From the NCBI RefSeq assembly GCF_024586455.1, contig NW_026089623.1, forward strand, positions 8,280,204 through 8,344,203: a DNA stretch of 64,000 nt, written 5' to 3'. Below, piece by piece: positions 11,851 through 21,408 of the stretch. A program made the position numbers and the translations under genes. Within the stretch, counting starts at the first letter, position 1; the number at the start of each line of letters is the position of its first letter. Origin of the DNA: Bactrocera neohumeralis. Taxonomy: Eukaryota > Arthropoda > Insecta > Diptera > Tephritidae. Under the pieces are notes generated by a model, which saw only the letters and a list, made by a program, of their open reading frames with translations, was not told where the DNA came from and ran no database searches.

Positions 11851-12770
11851 AATAATCATAAATTCAGGTCCAATTCACTTTTCCTCGATATGACCACCTT
11901 TTGCCTTAACTGTGGCCTTGAGATGGTCAAAAAACAAATCGCAAGCTACCAGAATGTGACTTGCCGGTATTTTGGCCCACTCACGGACAATGGCTTTCTT
12001 CACCATCTCGAGACTGGTGTATTTTTTTTACTTCGGTCCTTGCTCTCCAAAATGGCACAGAGAGAATAATCCATTAGATTCGCATCTGGTGAATTCGAGA
12101 GCCATTGTGTGGTCGTAACGAAGTTCGCAACGTTGTTTTTCAGCCATTCTTGGTTCACTCCCGCTTTGTGAGACGGTGCTGAGTCTTGTTGAAACGTCCA
12201 TGGTTTGCGACCGAAATTTTTGTTTGCTTACGGCTTCAAAGCAGCCTCCAGAACACTTTCCCGATAATATGTCGCATTTACTTTGACACCAGGCTCAATG
12301 AAAACAATTGGATAGCGCCCATCTGCGGTGACAGAGGCCCAAACTTTTATTTGTGGCGGGTGCTGCCTCCTGGTGGCCAACCGATGACTTAGATTCTCGT
12401 ATGGACGTTCGGTCAAGTAACGCACGAATTGCTCAATTGGACAAATTTTTTTGTCAGAAAACACAATGCTCGGAATTTGACAGCTATCGGCCAAGCTAAG
12501 CAACTGCTTCACTCTCTCAAGTCTTATTTGTTGCTGCTTCGGTGTGAAATCATGGGCCTTTTGGAACTTGTAAGCCTTAACCTTGAGCTCATTTTTCCAT
12601 ATGCGTCAGATGCTGCAGTCGGATATTTTCAGTTCTTTAGCCATTTGATTGGCAAATTTATAAATTTGTATGTTGTATGGAGTACGTCTTATCATTCGAC
12701 TTCATTCACTAACGGTAAGGGTTCTTATAGGATTTTTACCAAGCGAATTTGGTTATTGGAGGCTTAGTGG
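11851..12770 (-). pseudogene. maT-type (DD37D) mariner remnant
   Basis: The minus strand reads much of a Tc1/mariner transposase. A weak helix-turn-helix is at 12560-12700, IVFSDKKI (first catalytic Asp) near 12455-12470, IKVWASVTADGRYPIVFIEP at 12290-12350, WTFQQDSAPSHKAG near 12170-12210, and NSPDANLMDYS near 12065-12095. Exactly 37 residues separate the second and third catalytic Asp, the spacing of the maT family. All three Asp are present, but frameshifts near 12225 and stops elsewhere break the gene. I could not identify terminal inverted repeats. It is a different family from the M1 and M2 mariners nearby. Confidence 0.85.
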
Positions 12771-13500
12771 CTTACGAGATAAGTACATTTAACCTATTAA
12801 AGGGCGAGGCTGTGTCCATTTTTTTTGTAATTTTAAGCCCACAGGTGCTCCTGGCAACTGCGTTCCGTGTGATTTAGTGCTTGGTTATGGCAATGAAGCA
12901 AAGTTAAAACGATAGAGTAGATGACTCATTCAATCGATGCTTTAAGTGCTTAAGAATGAAATTGTTTCAGTCGATGTTTGAAAGCTCGCATTGTCATGGT
13001 GAAACAAAGAATTGTGTACCGCTGTAAATATGCTGCTCTGACTTGTTATAGTTGTATTGTTGCGACATGTCTAGTTTTTAAAAAAAAAATTGGGTAACCA
13101 TTTCAATCGATACGATTTCGATTGAATTCACCATACCCTCCTTTATGGAACTTCATTGCAGAAAACTTAATTAAGTTCTTTGATGCACTGTTACTGAGTT
13201 GATCTACTTCGAAAGTCGAAACTTTTCGCGATTTAATTTCTGTATTTACTTTAATTACTGCAAACAACACATATAGCGCATTATTGCAAAAATTTTCGAG
13301 TATGTAGAACTTAATAAATGGCAAACTTTACGACAAAGTTGTGTGTTGCCAGATAGCATCACTAAGGTTGCCAAACTCCGAAATATAAAAGGCAACCTAC
13401 GTATACCGATATGATTAGTTTTAGGCGTTACAAACAACCGTTAAATGAACAAAACTATTATATAAGTTCATTATAGTCTAAGCAACTTGTTCTAAAAATT
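12640..13500 (+). repeat. Decayed repeat A copy with a mariner scrap inside
   Basis: Around 12780-12890 the sequence matches the repeat A block with a GGGCGAGGCTGTG-like stretch and GTGATTTAGTGCTTGGTTATGGC. Around 13410-13490 it matches the repeat A 3' end (TTACAAACAACCGTTAAATGAACAAAACTATTATA). Between them (about 12912-13400) is foreign sequence. On the minus strand near 12960-13000 it reads FHHDNASFQTSTET, resembling the HxDNA(S/P) catalytic block of a mariner transposase. Everything is decayed. Confidence 0.5.
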
Positions 13501-13528
13501 ATTTATATAAAAATTAATTTATTTGAAG

Positions 13529-13788
13529 GAAAATATCAGGGGCAATGGCAAGAGGGAAAACGTCACGGATATGGTATTCGGACTTCAGCTCCCTTCGGAT
13601 TAGCATCACATTATCGACGGAAAGATATTCACGCGTCCTTAAACTCGTTACGAAGTTCAGACATTGGAGAAGTCGACAAGGTTCGGTCAGAAGAAATAAG
13701 AGGGGGTTTCGTGCTAACTGCAAGATCGGATAAACTACCTGCTCGACGCAATAGTTTGACGGAGAAGTCAAAAAAAGGATTTTTATCT
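13529..13788 (+). CDS. jp: Junctophilin, exon A (MORN repeat and joining region)
   Basis: An internal exon of junctophilin, the protein that tethers the endoplasmic or sarcoplasmic reticulum to the plasma membrane so that surface and store calcium channels lie close together. The exon begins after an AG at 13527-13528. It supplies the last two bases of a Gly codon, then reads KYQGQWQEGKRHGYGIRTSA (a MORN motif), PFGLASHYRRKDIHASLNSL, and later GGFVLTARSDKLPARRNSLT, ending KKGFLS. The long stretch between MORN blocks is the joining region typical of junctophilins. The frame is open over 86 codons. The donor is GTAAGA at 13789. The upstream exons with the first MORN repeats are not found in the window, so no start codon can be given. 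It is recognised by likeness to Drosophila jp. Confidence 0.93.
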
Positions 13789-13840
13789 GTAAGACGTCAT
13801 CTGATAAGTAAATACATTATAATTAAAAAATATTTGCTAG

Positions 13841-13977
13841 GGGTTTAAAATGCGGAAACAAAAAAGTACAGGAGATTTGGAGAAGCGTGGCACCTTAACA
13901 TCCAGCAGCGTAAGGTCAACGGCGTCAACCTCATCATGGGCAAGCACCGGATCAGAACAATCCAACCTAACTACAAG
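13841..13977 (+). CDS. jp: Junctophilin, exon B
   Basis: Follows a 52-bp intron ending TTTGCTAG. Reads in phase 0: GFKMRKQKSTGDLEKRGTLT, then a Ser/Thr-rich stretch with SSWASTGSEQSNLTT. The basic KxRKQ-STGDLEKRGTL block is a strongly conserved part of the joining region in fly junctophilin. The exon ends with two bases (AG) of a codon before the donor GTAAAA. It is 137 bp, so the phase changes from 0 to 2, and exon C supplies the single base needed. No stop or frameshift is seen. Confidence 0.92.
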
Positions 13978-14034
13978 GTAAAATAATATACTTTTGCCAA
14001 AGGAAATTCCAGAATAATTGTTCCTTTTCTTAAG

Positions 14035-14175
14035 GTCGGCTCACACAGATTCCAACGCTAGCTTTACAATGGAAGATGAACAACTAGATTCTGCAGTGAC
14101 TGAAATATATATGGGGGAATGGAAGAAAGACAAGCGCTGTGGACATGGTGTTGCTGAACGTAGTGATGGGCTTAA
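14035..14175 (+). CDS. jp: Junctophilin, exon C (penultimate MORN repeat)
   Basis: Follows a 57-bp intron ending TTCTTAAG. Completes an Arg codon, then reads SAHTDSNASFTMEDEQLDSA, VTEIYMGEWKKDKRCGHGVA and ERSDGLK. YMGEWKKDKRCGHGVAERSDG is a MORN motif (aromatic-x-GEW-x5-GxG). The donor is GTAAGT at 14176, after two bases of the last Lys codon. The next exon begins with A TAC GAA, which restores Lys-Tyr-Glu exactly, so exons C and D join in frame across a 12.9 kb intron. Confidence 0.92.
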
Positions 14176-15250
14176 GTAAGTATAATAAAATAGTTCATAC
14201 AAACGTCGTTATTATAATTTACTATCGAAGATGAAAGATCGAAAGCAGAATTTTCGGCATATTTTATTATCAAAAGGGTAAAAATGCAGCTCAAGCAACA
14301 CCAGTATTATGTGCGACATTAATTTAAAAATAAAAACACGCGTTTTTTTCTATGCCCCTAAATCAAAACAGAACTATACATGGTAATTACTTAATCACGC
14401 ATATATATTAGTCTAAGATCCCACCATAGTACGACCATCACCCATCGTATTACGGGATGAAAATAATTTTTATATAAAATTTGTTAAATTGAAATATTAA
14501 TTTCGAGGAGGTTGCCTGGAAATTGTGATGCTAAGTGTAATTAATTAATAATTAAAAAAAAAGATGTTTTTTTTTAACATTACACCCACTCTCTTACGCA
14601 ATAAGCAGTAGACTAATCGAAAGCATATAGCTTGTAGAATATGCAAACACTGTGTTGCCTTCTTTTTCCCGGTGCAATTATTGGGTTGCCAGGTACATAC
14701 AGGTAACTTAAAAATAGTGATTTGCACCTCGACTTACGCGATAAACCTTATACCAAAATAAAGATAATTTTATTGCGAGTATAATGATATAAGGTTGCCT
14801 GCGAAAAATTGGTGCTGAATCCCGGTTGCCGAGTTTTAAAAAACGAAATATTCGTGCGGCTGAATACGTGCGAAAGATACGAAGTATAAATCAATGAATT
14901 AATCAGAGAATTATAATAAGGAAGGTTCACGGCGCTAAGAACGTAAAAATATTTTTCGCTAACTCGGTCGAGATGGAAGAGTTTCACCACTGCCAGCTCA
15001 GCAGGAGAAATTTTAACATTTTCGCTTGAACAGAGCTGAGCGAGGAATGACAATTATGCTCAAAACTATATATTGCTCTATCAGACGTATGTTCGCTCTA
15101 TTGTTTATATTTTTATATGTACGTTTATATGCAAACATGTGATTCGTATGAATTCTTTTTGTGCATATTATTGAATACATGTGCAATTGAATACATTTGA
15201 ATTAGATTACTTTTTAAGCAATATTCTTAGTTAATGTGGAAATAAAGCCT
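14176..15250 (+). other. Start of the large junctophilin intron, no further gene seen
   Basis: AT-rich intron sequence after the GTAAGT donor. Frames at 14545-14727 and 14748-15053 on the minus strand are isolated and unlike any family I know. No repeat from elsewhere in the window is recognised here. Confidence 0.5.
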
Positions 15251-15345
15251 ACTTATACCCTGAACAGGGTATATTAAGTTTGTCACGAAGTTTGTAACAC
15301 CCAGAAGGAAGCGTCGGAGACCCTATCAAGTACATATATTAGGGT
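15251..15345 (+). repeat. Dispersed repeat B, 5' fragment
   Basis: Contains the near-palindrome ATACCCTGAACAGGGTAT (15255-15272), then AAGTTTGTCACGAAGTTTGT and AACACCCAGAAGGAAGCGTC up to GACCCTATCAAG. The AACACCCAGAAGGAAGCGTC block recurs at 15977 at the start of repeat B copy 2. It is a truncated copy. Confidence 0.75.
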
Positions 15346-15450
15346 GTGTCATTCTGAGTCAACCTTTATTTTCAACTGAAAAACAGGCTAAAAACTTTCG
15401 AAAATGTAAAAAAGAAAGTCACTCAAAAGATAAGCTCTTAATATTAATAA

Positions 15451-15970
15451 TAGGTTGTCAAAAAAGTCTTGCGGTATTTTTATTGATTTTTTTTTATTTT
15501 TATTGAAATTGAAATGAATTTCTGATGACTCATGCCCAGCTCTTGACCGATGCTACGGCTGCTACTATACCGGTCTCTTTCGACCAATTCAGAGATTTTA
15601 TCGCAATTTCCGACGACAGGCCTTCCGGAGCGTGGCGCATCTTCGACCACCTCTACACCAGAACGAAAACGTTGAAACCATCGTTGTGCGGTGAAAATGG
15701 AAACTGTATCGGGTCCATAAGCTGCACAAATTTTATTGGCGGCTTGAGATGCATTTTTGCCTTTATAGTAGTAGTACTGTAAAATATGCCGTATTTTCTC
15801 TTTATTTTGCTCCATGTTTGCGACGCTATAACTCACGAACGACTTAAAAGAAACGAAAATCAATCAAACACGTGTTAGCGCGTGAAATGAGCTTTCCAAA
15901 AAGGTATAGCATGACCCGATGCGACGAATGAAACTAGAACTACGCGCTTTCAGCGCCAACTAGCGAAAAT
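15451..15970 (-). mobile_element. Mariner family M2, internally deleted copy
   Basis: The left end AGGTTGTCAAAAAAGTCTTG is the 3' terminal repeat of family M2, the same as the end at 24600. On the minus strand a transposase N-terminus reads MEQNKEKIRHILQYYYYKGK, then FTAQRWFQRFRSGVEVVEDA and RSIGQELGMSHQ. It then jumps to the 3' end, so roughly 900 bp with the catalytic core are deleted. The 5' untranslated part runs to about 15970, where repeat B begins, and the 5' terminal repeat is lost. This copy provides the uninterrupted sequence (AAAGAGAAAATACGGCAT) that shows where repeat A inserted in the copy at 22313-24600. Confidence 0.88.
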
Positions 15971-16693
15971 GTTTATAACACCCAGAAGGAAGCGTCGGAG
16001 ACCCTATAAAGTATATATGTAAGTACATATATAAATGATCAGTATTTTGAGCTGAGTCGATTTAGCCATGTCCGTCTGTCTGTCCGTCCGTCTGTCTGTA
16101 TACATATATACGAACTAGTCCCTCAGTTTTTAAGATATCCTTTTGAAATTTTGCCTACGTCATTTTCTCTTTAAGAAGCTGCTCATTTGTCGGAACGGCC
16201 GATATCGGATCACTATAACATATAGCAGCCATCTAAACTGAACGATCGGAATCAAGTTCTTGTATGGAAAACTTTCACATTTGCCAATGTAGCTTCACCA
16301 AATTTGGTATAGGATATTTTCTAAGGCAACAATGTAATCTCCGAAGAAATTAGTCAGATCGGTTAACTATAGCATATAACTACCATACAAACTGAACGAT
16401 CGGAAACAAGTTCTTGTATGGGAAACTTTCACATTTGACAACGTATCTTCACGAAATTTGGTATGAGTTATTGTTTGTGAAAATAATGTAATATTGTTCA
16501 GATCGGCTTACTATAGCATTTAGCTGCCATACAAACTGAATGATCGGAATCAAATGCTGGTATGGAAAACTTTTGCATTTGACAAGATATATTTACGAAA
16601 TTTGGTATAAATTATTTTCTAAGGCACCAATGTAATCTGTGAAGGGTATATTAGCTTCGGTGCAGCCGAAGTTAATGTTTTTTCTTGTTTTTA
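15971..16693 (+). repeat. Dispersed repeat B, copy 2, with about 150-bp tandem units
   Basis: Begins AACACCCAGAAGGAAGCGTC at 15977, has a TGTCTGTCCGTCCGTCTGTC tract near 16075, and ends GCTTCGGTGCAGCCGAAGTT at about 16650-16672 followed by TTTTTTCTTGTTTTTA. The core holds about 2.6 diverged tandem units of roughly 146-154 bp (starting near 16257, 16411 and 16557). Each unit contains TGTATGGAAAACTTTCACAT, an ACGAAATTTGGTAT-like block and CATACAAACTGAACGATCGG. The end GCTTCGGTGCAGCCGAAG is itself a hairpin. Noncoding; I believe it is a widespread fly nonautonomous repeat, class not known to me. Confidence 0.8.
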
Positions 16694-17342
16694 AACTATT
16701 TTTTGTATTTGTGATATTCATACTTATGTGTATACTTTATTACATATGTACATATACATATATTATAAAAATTAAATATGTATATTATAATAGTGATAAA
16801 TGTAAATAAATCGTATATTTTATCATTCAAAACTTATATTCACATGTATCATGACCATATGTGTTTATGTTCGCTTTCGCGAATTCAAATCATATTATAA
16901 CTTATCAATGATAACATGTGCGCGCTGCTCATATGTACATATGTACATACATAAATATGTGCGTATGCCATTGGCACAAATAACGCATACACAAACCTAC
17001 ATATTTGTATGTGTTCACATGTAGATATGTATGTCACCAGCAAAAATTACAAATATTGTTCCACAAAAACAACAATCGTTGGAAAAGCATCATATATGTA
17101 TACTACTTATAAGCGTACGCATGTAAATATGTGCGTATGACATTCCCACACAAATAATGCATACACAACATTGTATGGATGTATTGGTAGCCGCGAGTGT
17201 AAAGTGGCTACCATGGGACAAAGAACATTTGCAGTCAGTTGATTAACAAACAACAGCGAAGTAACATCGTGCGCCGCTTGATTGTTTTATGATACTACAT
17301 ATGTACATATTTATGCGCGTACCTATATGTGTTTGTTCAAAA
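16694..17342. repeat. ACATATGT-rich, locally duplicated AT stretch
   Basis: Full of ACATATGTACAT-like words. A diverged local duplication is visible: 16951-17013 (AATATGTGCGTATGCCATT followed by ACAAATAACGCATACACAA) against 17123-17180 (AATATGTGCGTATGACATT followed by ACAAATAATGCATACACAA). No gene is supported. Confidence 0.5.
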
Positions 17343-17484
17343 TGAATGACAAATATTGCTTTATGATTTCCGATGCCTTTGGTAATATGCAATGTCTATT
17401 GTGTAATATGTGTGTAAAGGAGACCCGGGCATATAATTTTAGGAGGCACTATAATACCTTCCAAAAAAAATATACTTGGGCATA
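17343..17484 (+). pseudogene. Lone BED/SPIN-DOC-like zinc finger from a hAT transposase
   Basis: Reads NDKYCFMISDAFGNMQCLLC, then NMCVKETRAYNFRRHYNTFQ and a stop soon after. C-x2-C followed by a basic helix ending RRHY is the zinc finger found at the N-terminus of some hAT transposases (pattern xFxxxxGxxxCLLCxxxxxxxKxYNxRRHYxxxH). The second His, expected after RRHYxxxx, is absent (FQKKYTW). No other part of a transposase is readable nearby. It is a remnant rather than a gene. Confidence 0.5.
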
Positions 17485-18501
17485 AAAAAACATGAACATA
17501 CCGACTACCTATGTTACCTCGTTGCTGTCTGCAGCGCAACTGGCAGGAAAATCAATTCATTATCCCACAGTGCAAAACTGTTTTTTTCGCTTTCAATAGC
17601 GACTGAAATAAGAGCGTAAGAATACGTGTGCTGAGAGTAACTGCTCATGTGAGTCAAAACGCCCATGTATGTTCTACAAAATCAACAAATGTCTGAAATA
17701 GCATCAGCGGCGTCACAAGTCAATAGGCATGGCAGCCAAATAGTCGATGCCCAAATTTGTAGAAAAATACGCAACAACAACTTTTTCATTCATGCAACTT
17801 GCTTCATTCATAAAAACAAACACCATCACATCTCCCCGAACAAGCCCTTGCCGACAAGCGTCTTTTCGCGATGATGGCAAAAGCTAAAAATCATAAATTG
17901 AACAATTTCTGATATTTGTAATGGAAGGAAAAAATGACAACCCCGCAAATATAAGTATTCAAATATATTATAATAAAATTGAACATAGTTTAGTTTATGT
18001 CTGATTTTCAAGTCAAAAATGTGCCAAGGGAATATTCAGTATTCCTCTGATTTATTAATGTATAGTGGATCTACTTGCTTATGTATATATTTTTATTTTT
18101 AATAAACCACAAAAATCTGTATCTTTGATTGTGGCATATAACCGGGATTGACTGTATTTGTCAAGGAATGTAAAAAATATTTTTACGCGGCTTGCAAAAA
18201 TCTCCGTCGATATGTATGCAAGCTCATACAGAAATATACATATTTATGCTAGTTTGTTGGAGAAGCTGTTACAGCGGCAAGGGAACCAGTGGTAATTGGC
18301 GATCATTCGTTTGTGTTTTCGGCACAGCTCGGATTTTCTACCAACAACACAATGTTGTGATGCTTTGTTGTCGCGTAGGTCCGTTGACAAAACGTGTATA
18401 TGTATGTATACATAAAAATGTGCTATGTAGACATGAGTGTACATATTTACATCCAAGTGTGGCATGTTGACAACTTTGCAAACATTATGCGTATGCAGAA
18501 A
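17485..18501. other. Unassigned intronic stretch
   Basis: AT-rich. A frame at 17665-17874 (+) and overlapping frames at 18192-18531 on both strands exist. They are Cys- and His-rich only because of ACATATGT-type words, and they lack any family signature. No gene is supported. Confidence 0.4.
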
Positions 18502-18694
18502 TTGATGTGTTGAACACAAAGAGAGCGACAAACTTCAAGCGACATCTGTCAAATATTAAAATACACACGGTCTTATGGACAGAGTTATGTAGCCGTGCAG
18601 CTGTCAAAATAACTGTATCCTTAAGAACATGTGTACTTTAATATTTTACAGATGACGCTTGAAGTTTGTCGCTCTCTTGTGTTCAGCACATCAA
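18502..18694. mobile_element. Small foldback (hairpin) element
   Basis: A 193-bp near-perfect inverted repeat. The left arm is about 18502-18567 and the right arm about 18630-18694. The arms begin TTGATGTGTTGAACACAA and end TTGTGTTCAGCACATCAA. The conserved inner part includes GAGAGCGACAAACTTCAAGC and its complement. The arms differ at only a few of about 64 positions. The loop is about 62 bp. It has no coding capacity and is likely a foldback MITE. Its transcript would form a long hairpin. Confidence 0.75.
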
Positions 18695-19166
18695 CCTTAT
18701 TTCTAAATGATTTTACAATTAAAAACCAGTTTATTCTTTCAAATGCAATATGTTGATTTCATTGATTTTTTCTATTATTTATTGGAAACTTAACAATTTC
18801 AAAATTTTAATAAAATGTTCAAAAAAAGTTAAATAATGCGAATTACAAAATTGTCCATTTCAAAAATGGAAATTTCTCGACTTATTGATTAAAATTAGTC
18901 ATTTAATTTCACCTGCTTCTTTTAACACAATTTAATCCATCTACATTAAGTGCAATATTTGTGTTTAAAAAAGCTAGGCTCAGTTGGCATGCTATTGAAA
19001 AAGAAAAAAAATAATCCTGAAAATATAATAATAAAAGAAAACTGAAAGTAGAAAAAACCTGGAAATGATATAATGCAAAACATTATAAAATGTAAATATT
19101 TATTTCATTAATTCATTACTAACCCGAAAGTAAGATGCTCTTAATCAAAGCATTCTGGCTTGCAAC

Positions 19167-20232
19167 TTACTTAAGTTTTTTTATTTTAGCATCGCGCTTC
19201 CTATGTCGTTCCCTATTTATTTCTTGCTTTTCAAACCATTTGGAATTTTTATATAACAGAACAGTCAGTAAATACTCTAATAGTTTAATTTTATGGGCGA
19301 AACATGTATTGGTTGTATCAAACCATTGAGGAAAAGCACTTTCCGTTTTTTGTTTTATGGCATACAACATCAGACTACGAACATTTACATAGTGAGCAAA
19401 TTTGCTAAAGAGCTTGACGTACCACATCATCTGCAGTCGACACACTTCGAAGACCCTATCACTAGGATTGACTAGCCTTAAGTAGCCGTCATCCTTATGG
19501 TTTTTAGCTCTGATTTGGGCTGCCGAATACAGCGTTAAATCGCTTTGTGTCTTCGTCATTGCTTTGGTGCATTTTTCGCAATGGATTTTACACAAAATTT
19601 TTTGGTAAATACCATAGCCAGTGTAATACCGCTTGATCTGGACGTCAGCTTTGTCTTCCTCTTCAACAAAATTTTCGTCTGGAATAGTGAAGGATTCCAG
19701 GTCGAGTTGCTCAGATTCCTCTTCGTTTCCCTGTACATCTAGATGGCGATCTTCGGGGCCTAGGATAGCTCGGACTCTAAAAAAAAAATTCTTCAACGCA
19801 TCGTGATTAATTTTCCCAAGGAATATATACCTCAATTCCTCTTTATCCCTAAATAGCTCTTCGCTCAACTGAATCATTCCACTTATTGTGAAACAAAACC
19901 CACTAATACACTTAACCTGACTAGAGACTGGAAGCTTGATATGGCTATATGCCATTTCAATGCCAGCAGCGACCGAATTGCTCACAACGTGAGTTGCACG
20001 TTAAACGTGGGGCCTCTGTAAGTTTTGGGCATATTTTAAAATGCATATTGCTCTGATCGATAGAGTAAAGTTTTTTTATAACTTTGAAGCTGGCTATGCC
20101 ATTTAGAGTTGAAATATCATATTTCATAAATGTGTTACGGATGGACTTAATAAGGTGGTAATAGTCATATAAACAATATATTTTTAAACCTTCGTGCATA
20201 TAAAAGGGGGTTTCTTCTGTAATTTTTAACAA
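19167..20232 (-). pseudogene. P-like transposase, C-terminal blocks
   Basis: Two frames that meet at about 19957-19985. The first has KIYCLYDYYHLIKSIRNTF, matching the D-x-H-LIK-xRN block of P transposases. The second has SGFCFTISGMIQLSEELFRD, then IFLGKINHDALKNFFFRVRA and an acidic spacer. A Cys-rich patch (ILCKIHCEKC) and a Lys/Arg-rich end follow. The block that normally reads (N)QD-x-x-E-N/H-x-F with the catalytic Glu reads HDALKNFF, so that Glu is replaced by Lys. The transposase is inactive even apart from the frameshifts. Confidence 0.8.
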
Positions 20233-20250
20233 ATTGAAAAGTCAAGAATT

Positions 20251-20790
20251 TTAAGGCCCTTGATCGCAGACTAAAGCCTTTAAGTTGAGATCTATTGACT
20301 TTAGTGATGGGATGTTTTTGCTCAAAATTTCTTTCATTTCTGATGGAGCAAGTCCCGTCTTGGAAATGTAGTATGAAAATACATATTTCCAATTGGAACA
20401 TAACCCTTTTACCATAAAAAAACAACACTTACTACCTATAATCATATCACGTTGGCCATCCCCATGATCCACAAACCCATCAATAACATCCCTAACTCTA
20501 TTATAAGTTAGGTCGGACTTTATTGAGATTTCATCAAATAACAAAACGCAATTCCGTTCTAAAACGGACATTTTTTTGGAAATTTTTTCTAAATTTCCCA
20601 AGACATTGGCATCGATACCAGGGACAACATACCTAATTGGGCGCCAACGCAAAAGAGAACTCTTGCTTGGTAAAGCAAAATCTAAATTGTCACGCATGAA
20701 ACTATATGATTTGGTGGACATATAATTAATGTTTTGTGCCAATGTCCTTTCATTGTCTCTATAAACATTGCGCTTGGTAACGATCATCCT
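20251..20790 (-). pseudogene. P-like transposase, first nuclease block
   Basis: About 178 residues: SYSFMRDNLDFALPSKSSLL, RWRPIRYVVPGIDANVLGNL, then NCVLLFDEISIKSDLTYN, FMVKGLCSNWKYVFSYYI and LNLKALVCDQGP, then a stop. In the P family the first catalytic Asp lies in a SFDE(M)SIK block and the second in a VSDLGxxN block. Both Asp are present here (LFDEIS, VCDQGP). The frame then breaks and continues at 20232 in another frame. Confidence 0.85.
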
Positions 20791-21104
20791 AGCGAATGTT
20801 ATAGGGTCAGAGCTTGAAGTTACATCTGCAACTATTGCACGTGTTTCTAGGTCTTCATATTTTTGTCTAAATCTTTAATCACCCCCACTAACTCTTCGAT
20901 CTTTTTATTTAATCTAAGCGTATTACTTTGGCAATACCGTGCCGATCGAGCAAATCGTTCGCGACTGTCTAAAGCAGAGCGTTATTTTAACCTACTTTCC
21001 TCTAATATGGAATATTGTTCGAACTCTTTCAATGTTATGTCGTCCTCTTCTACTCCTACAGCTACTTTAAGACGTTCATAAGTCGCAGTGATGGGTGCGC
21101 ACAC

Positions 21105-21400
21105 CTAATTAGAGTCAGAACTAGATGAGCTACGACTTAGTGCTGGCTCTAATCGTAAACATGGAAAAGCCCCAGGCAAAAGTTTGTATTTAGTGACAAA
21201 CTGCGAGTCAAAATGATTTCGGCAAATAAAAAGGGTATCGGAAGGCGACACAACTAAGTTGCAAGCCTTTGCCCAACTCTGTCGAACATCTTCTTTATTT
21301 GGAAACTCGAAAATCGTCGCCTGTCTGGAAGCACAACTGCGAATGCAGCACCTTCTCCGTGGCAGTAGACCCTTCCACAAATGTGGAGGTGCTTCTTCGT
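21105..21400 (-). pseudogene. THAP DNA-binding domain of a P-like transposase
   Basis: Reads RRRCCIRSCASRQATIFEFP, then NKEDVRQSWAKACNLVV, ICRNHFDSQFVTKYKLLPGA and FPCLRLEPAL, followed by a Ser-rich tail and a stop. This fits the C2-C-H zinc-binding module: C-x(3-4)-C at the start, the conserved Trp in QSWAKAC, C-x2-H in CRNHF, and GAFPCL in place of the usual AVPTIF. It ends at a stop in the linker (21105). The start codon is not evident because the RTE junction lies just upstream. This domain would bind the transposon's own ends. Confidence 0.85.
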
Positions 21401-21408
21401 ATCCTAAT

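Larger units (their letters stand above)
18700..21408 (-). mobile_element. P-element-like transposon, decayed and 5' truncated
   Basis: The minus strand carries, in order, a THAP domain (21105-21400), a Leu/Glu-rich coiled segment with stops (about 20800-21100), and the P-type RNase H-like nuclease with its insertion domain (19167-20787). The RTE LINE fragment joins at about 21409 and removes the 5' end. No terminal inverted repeats were found. The right arm of the foldback element lies just downstream. At least three frame breaks (near 20990, 20250 and 19985) show it is dead. P-like elements with THAP domains are known from flies and as the domesticated THAP9 of vertebrates. Confidence 0.85.

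Noticed and set aside
16257..16645. Tandem units considered as a CRISPR-like array
   Set aside because: Units of about 150 bp with no separate unique spacers, and the repeat is dispersed as a fly transposon-like element.
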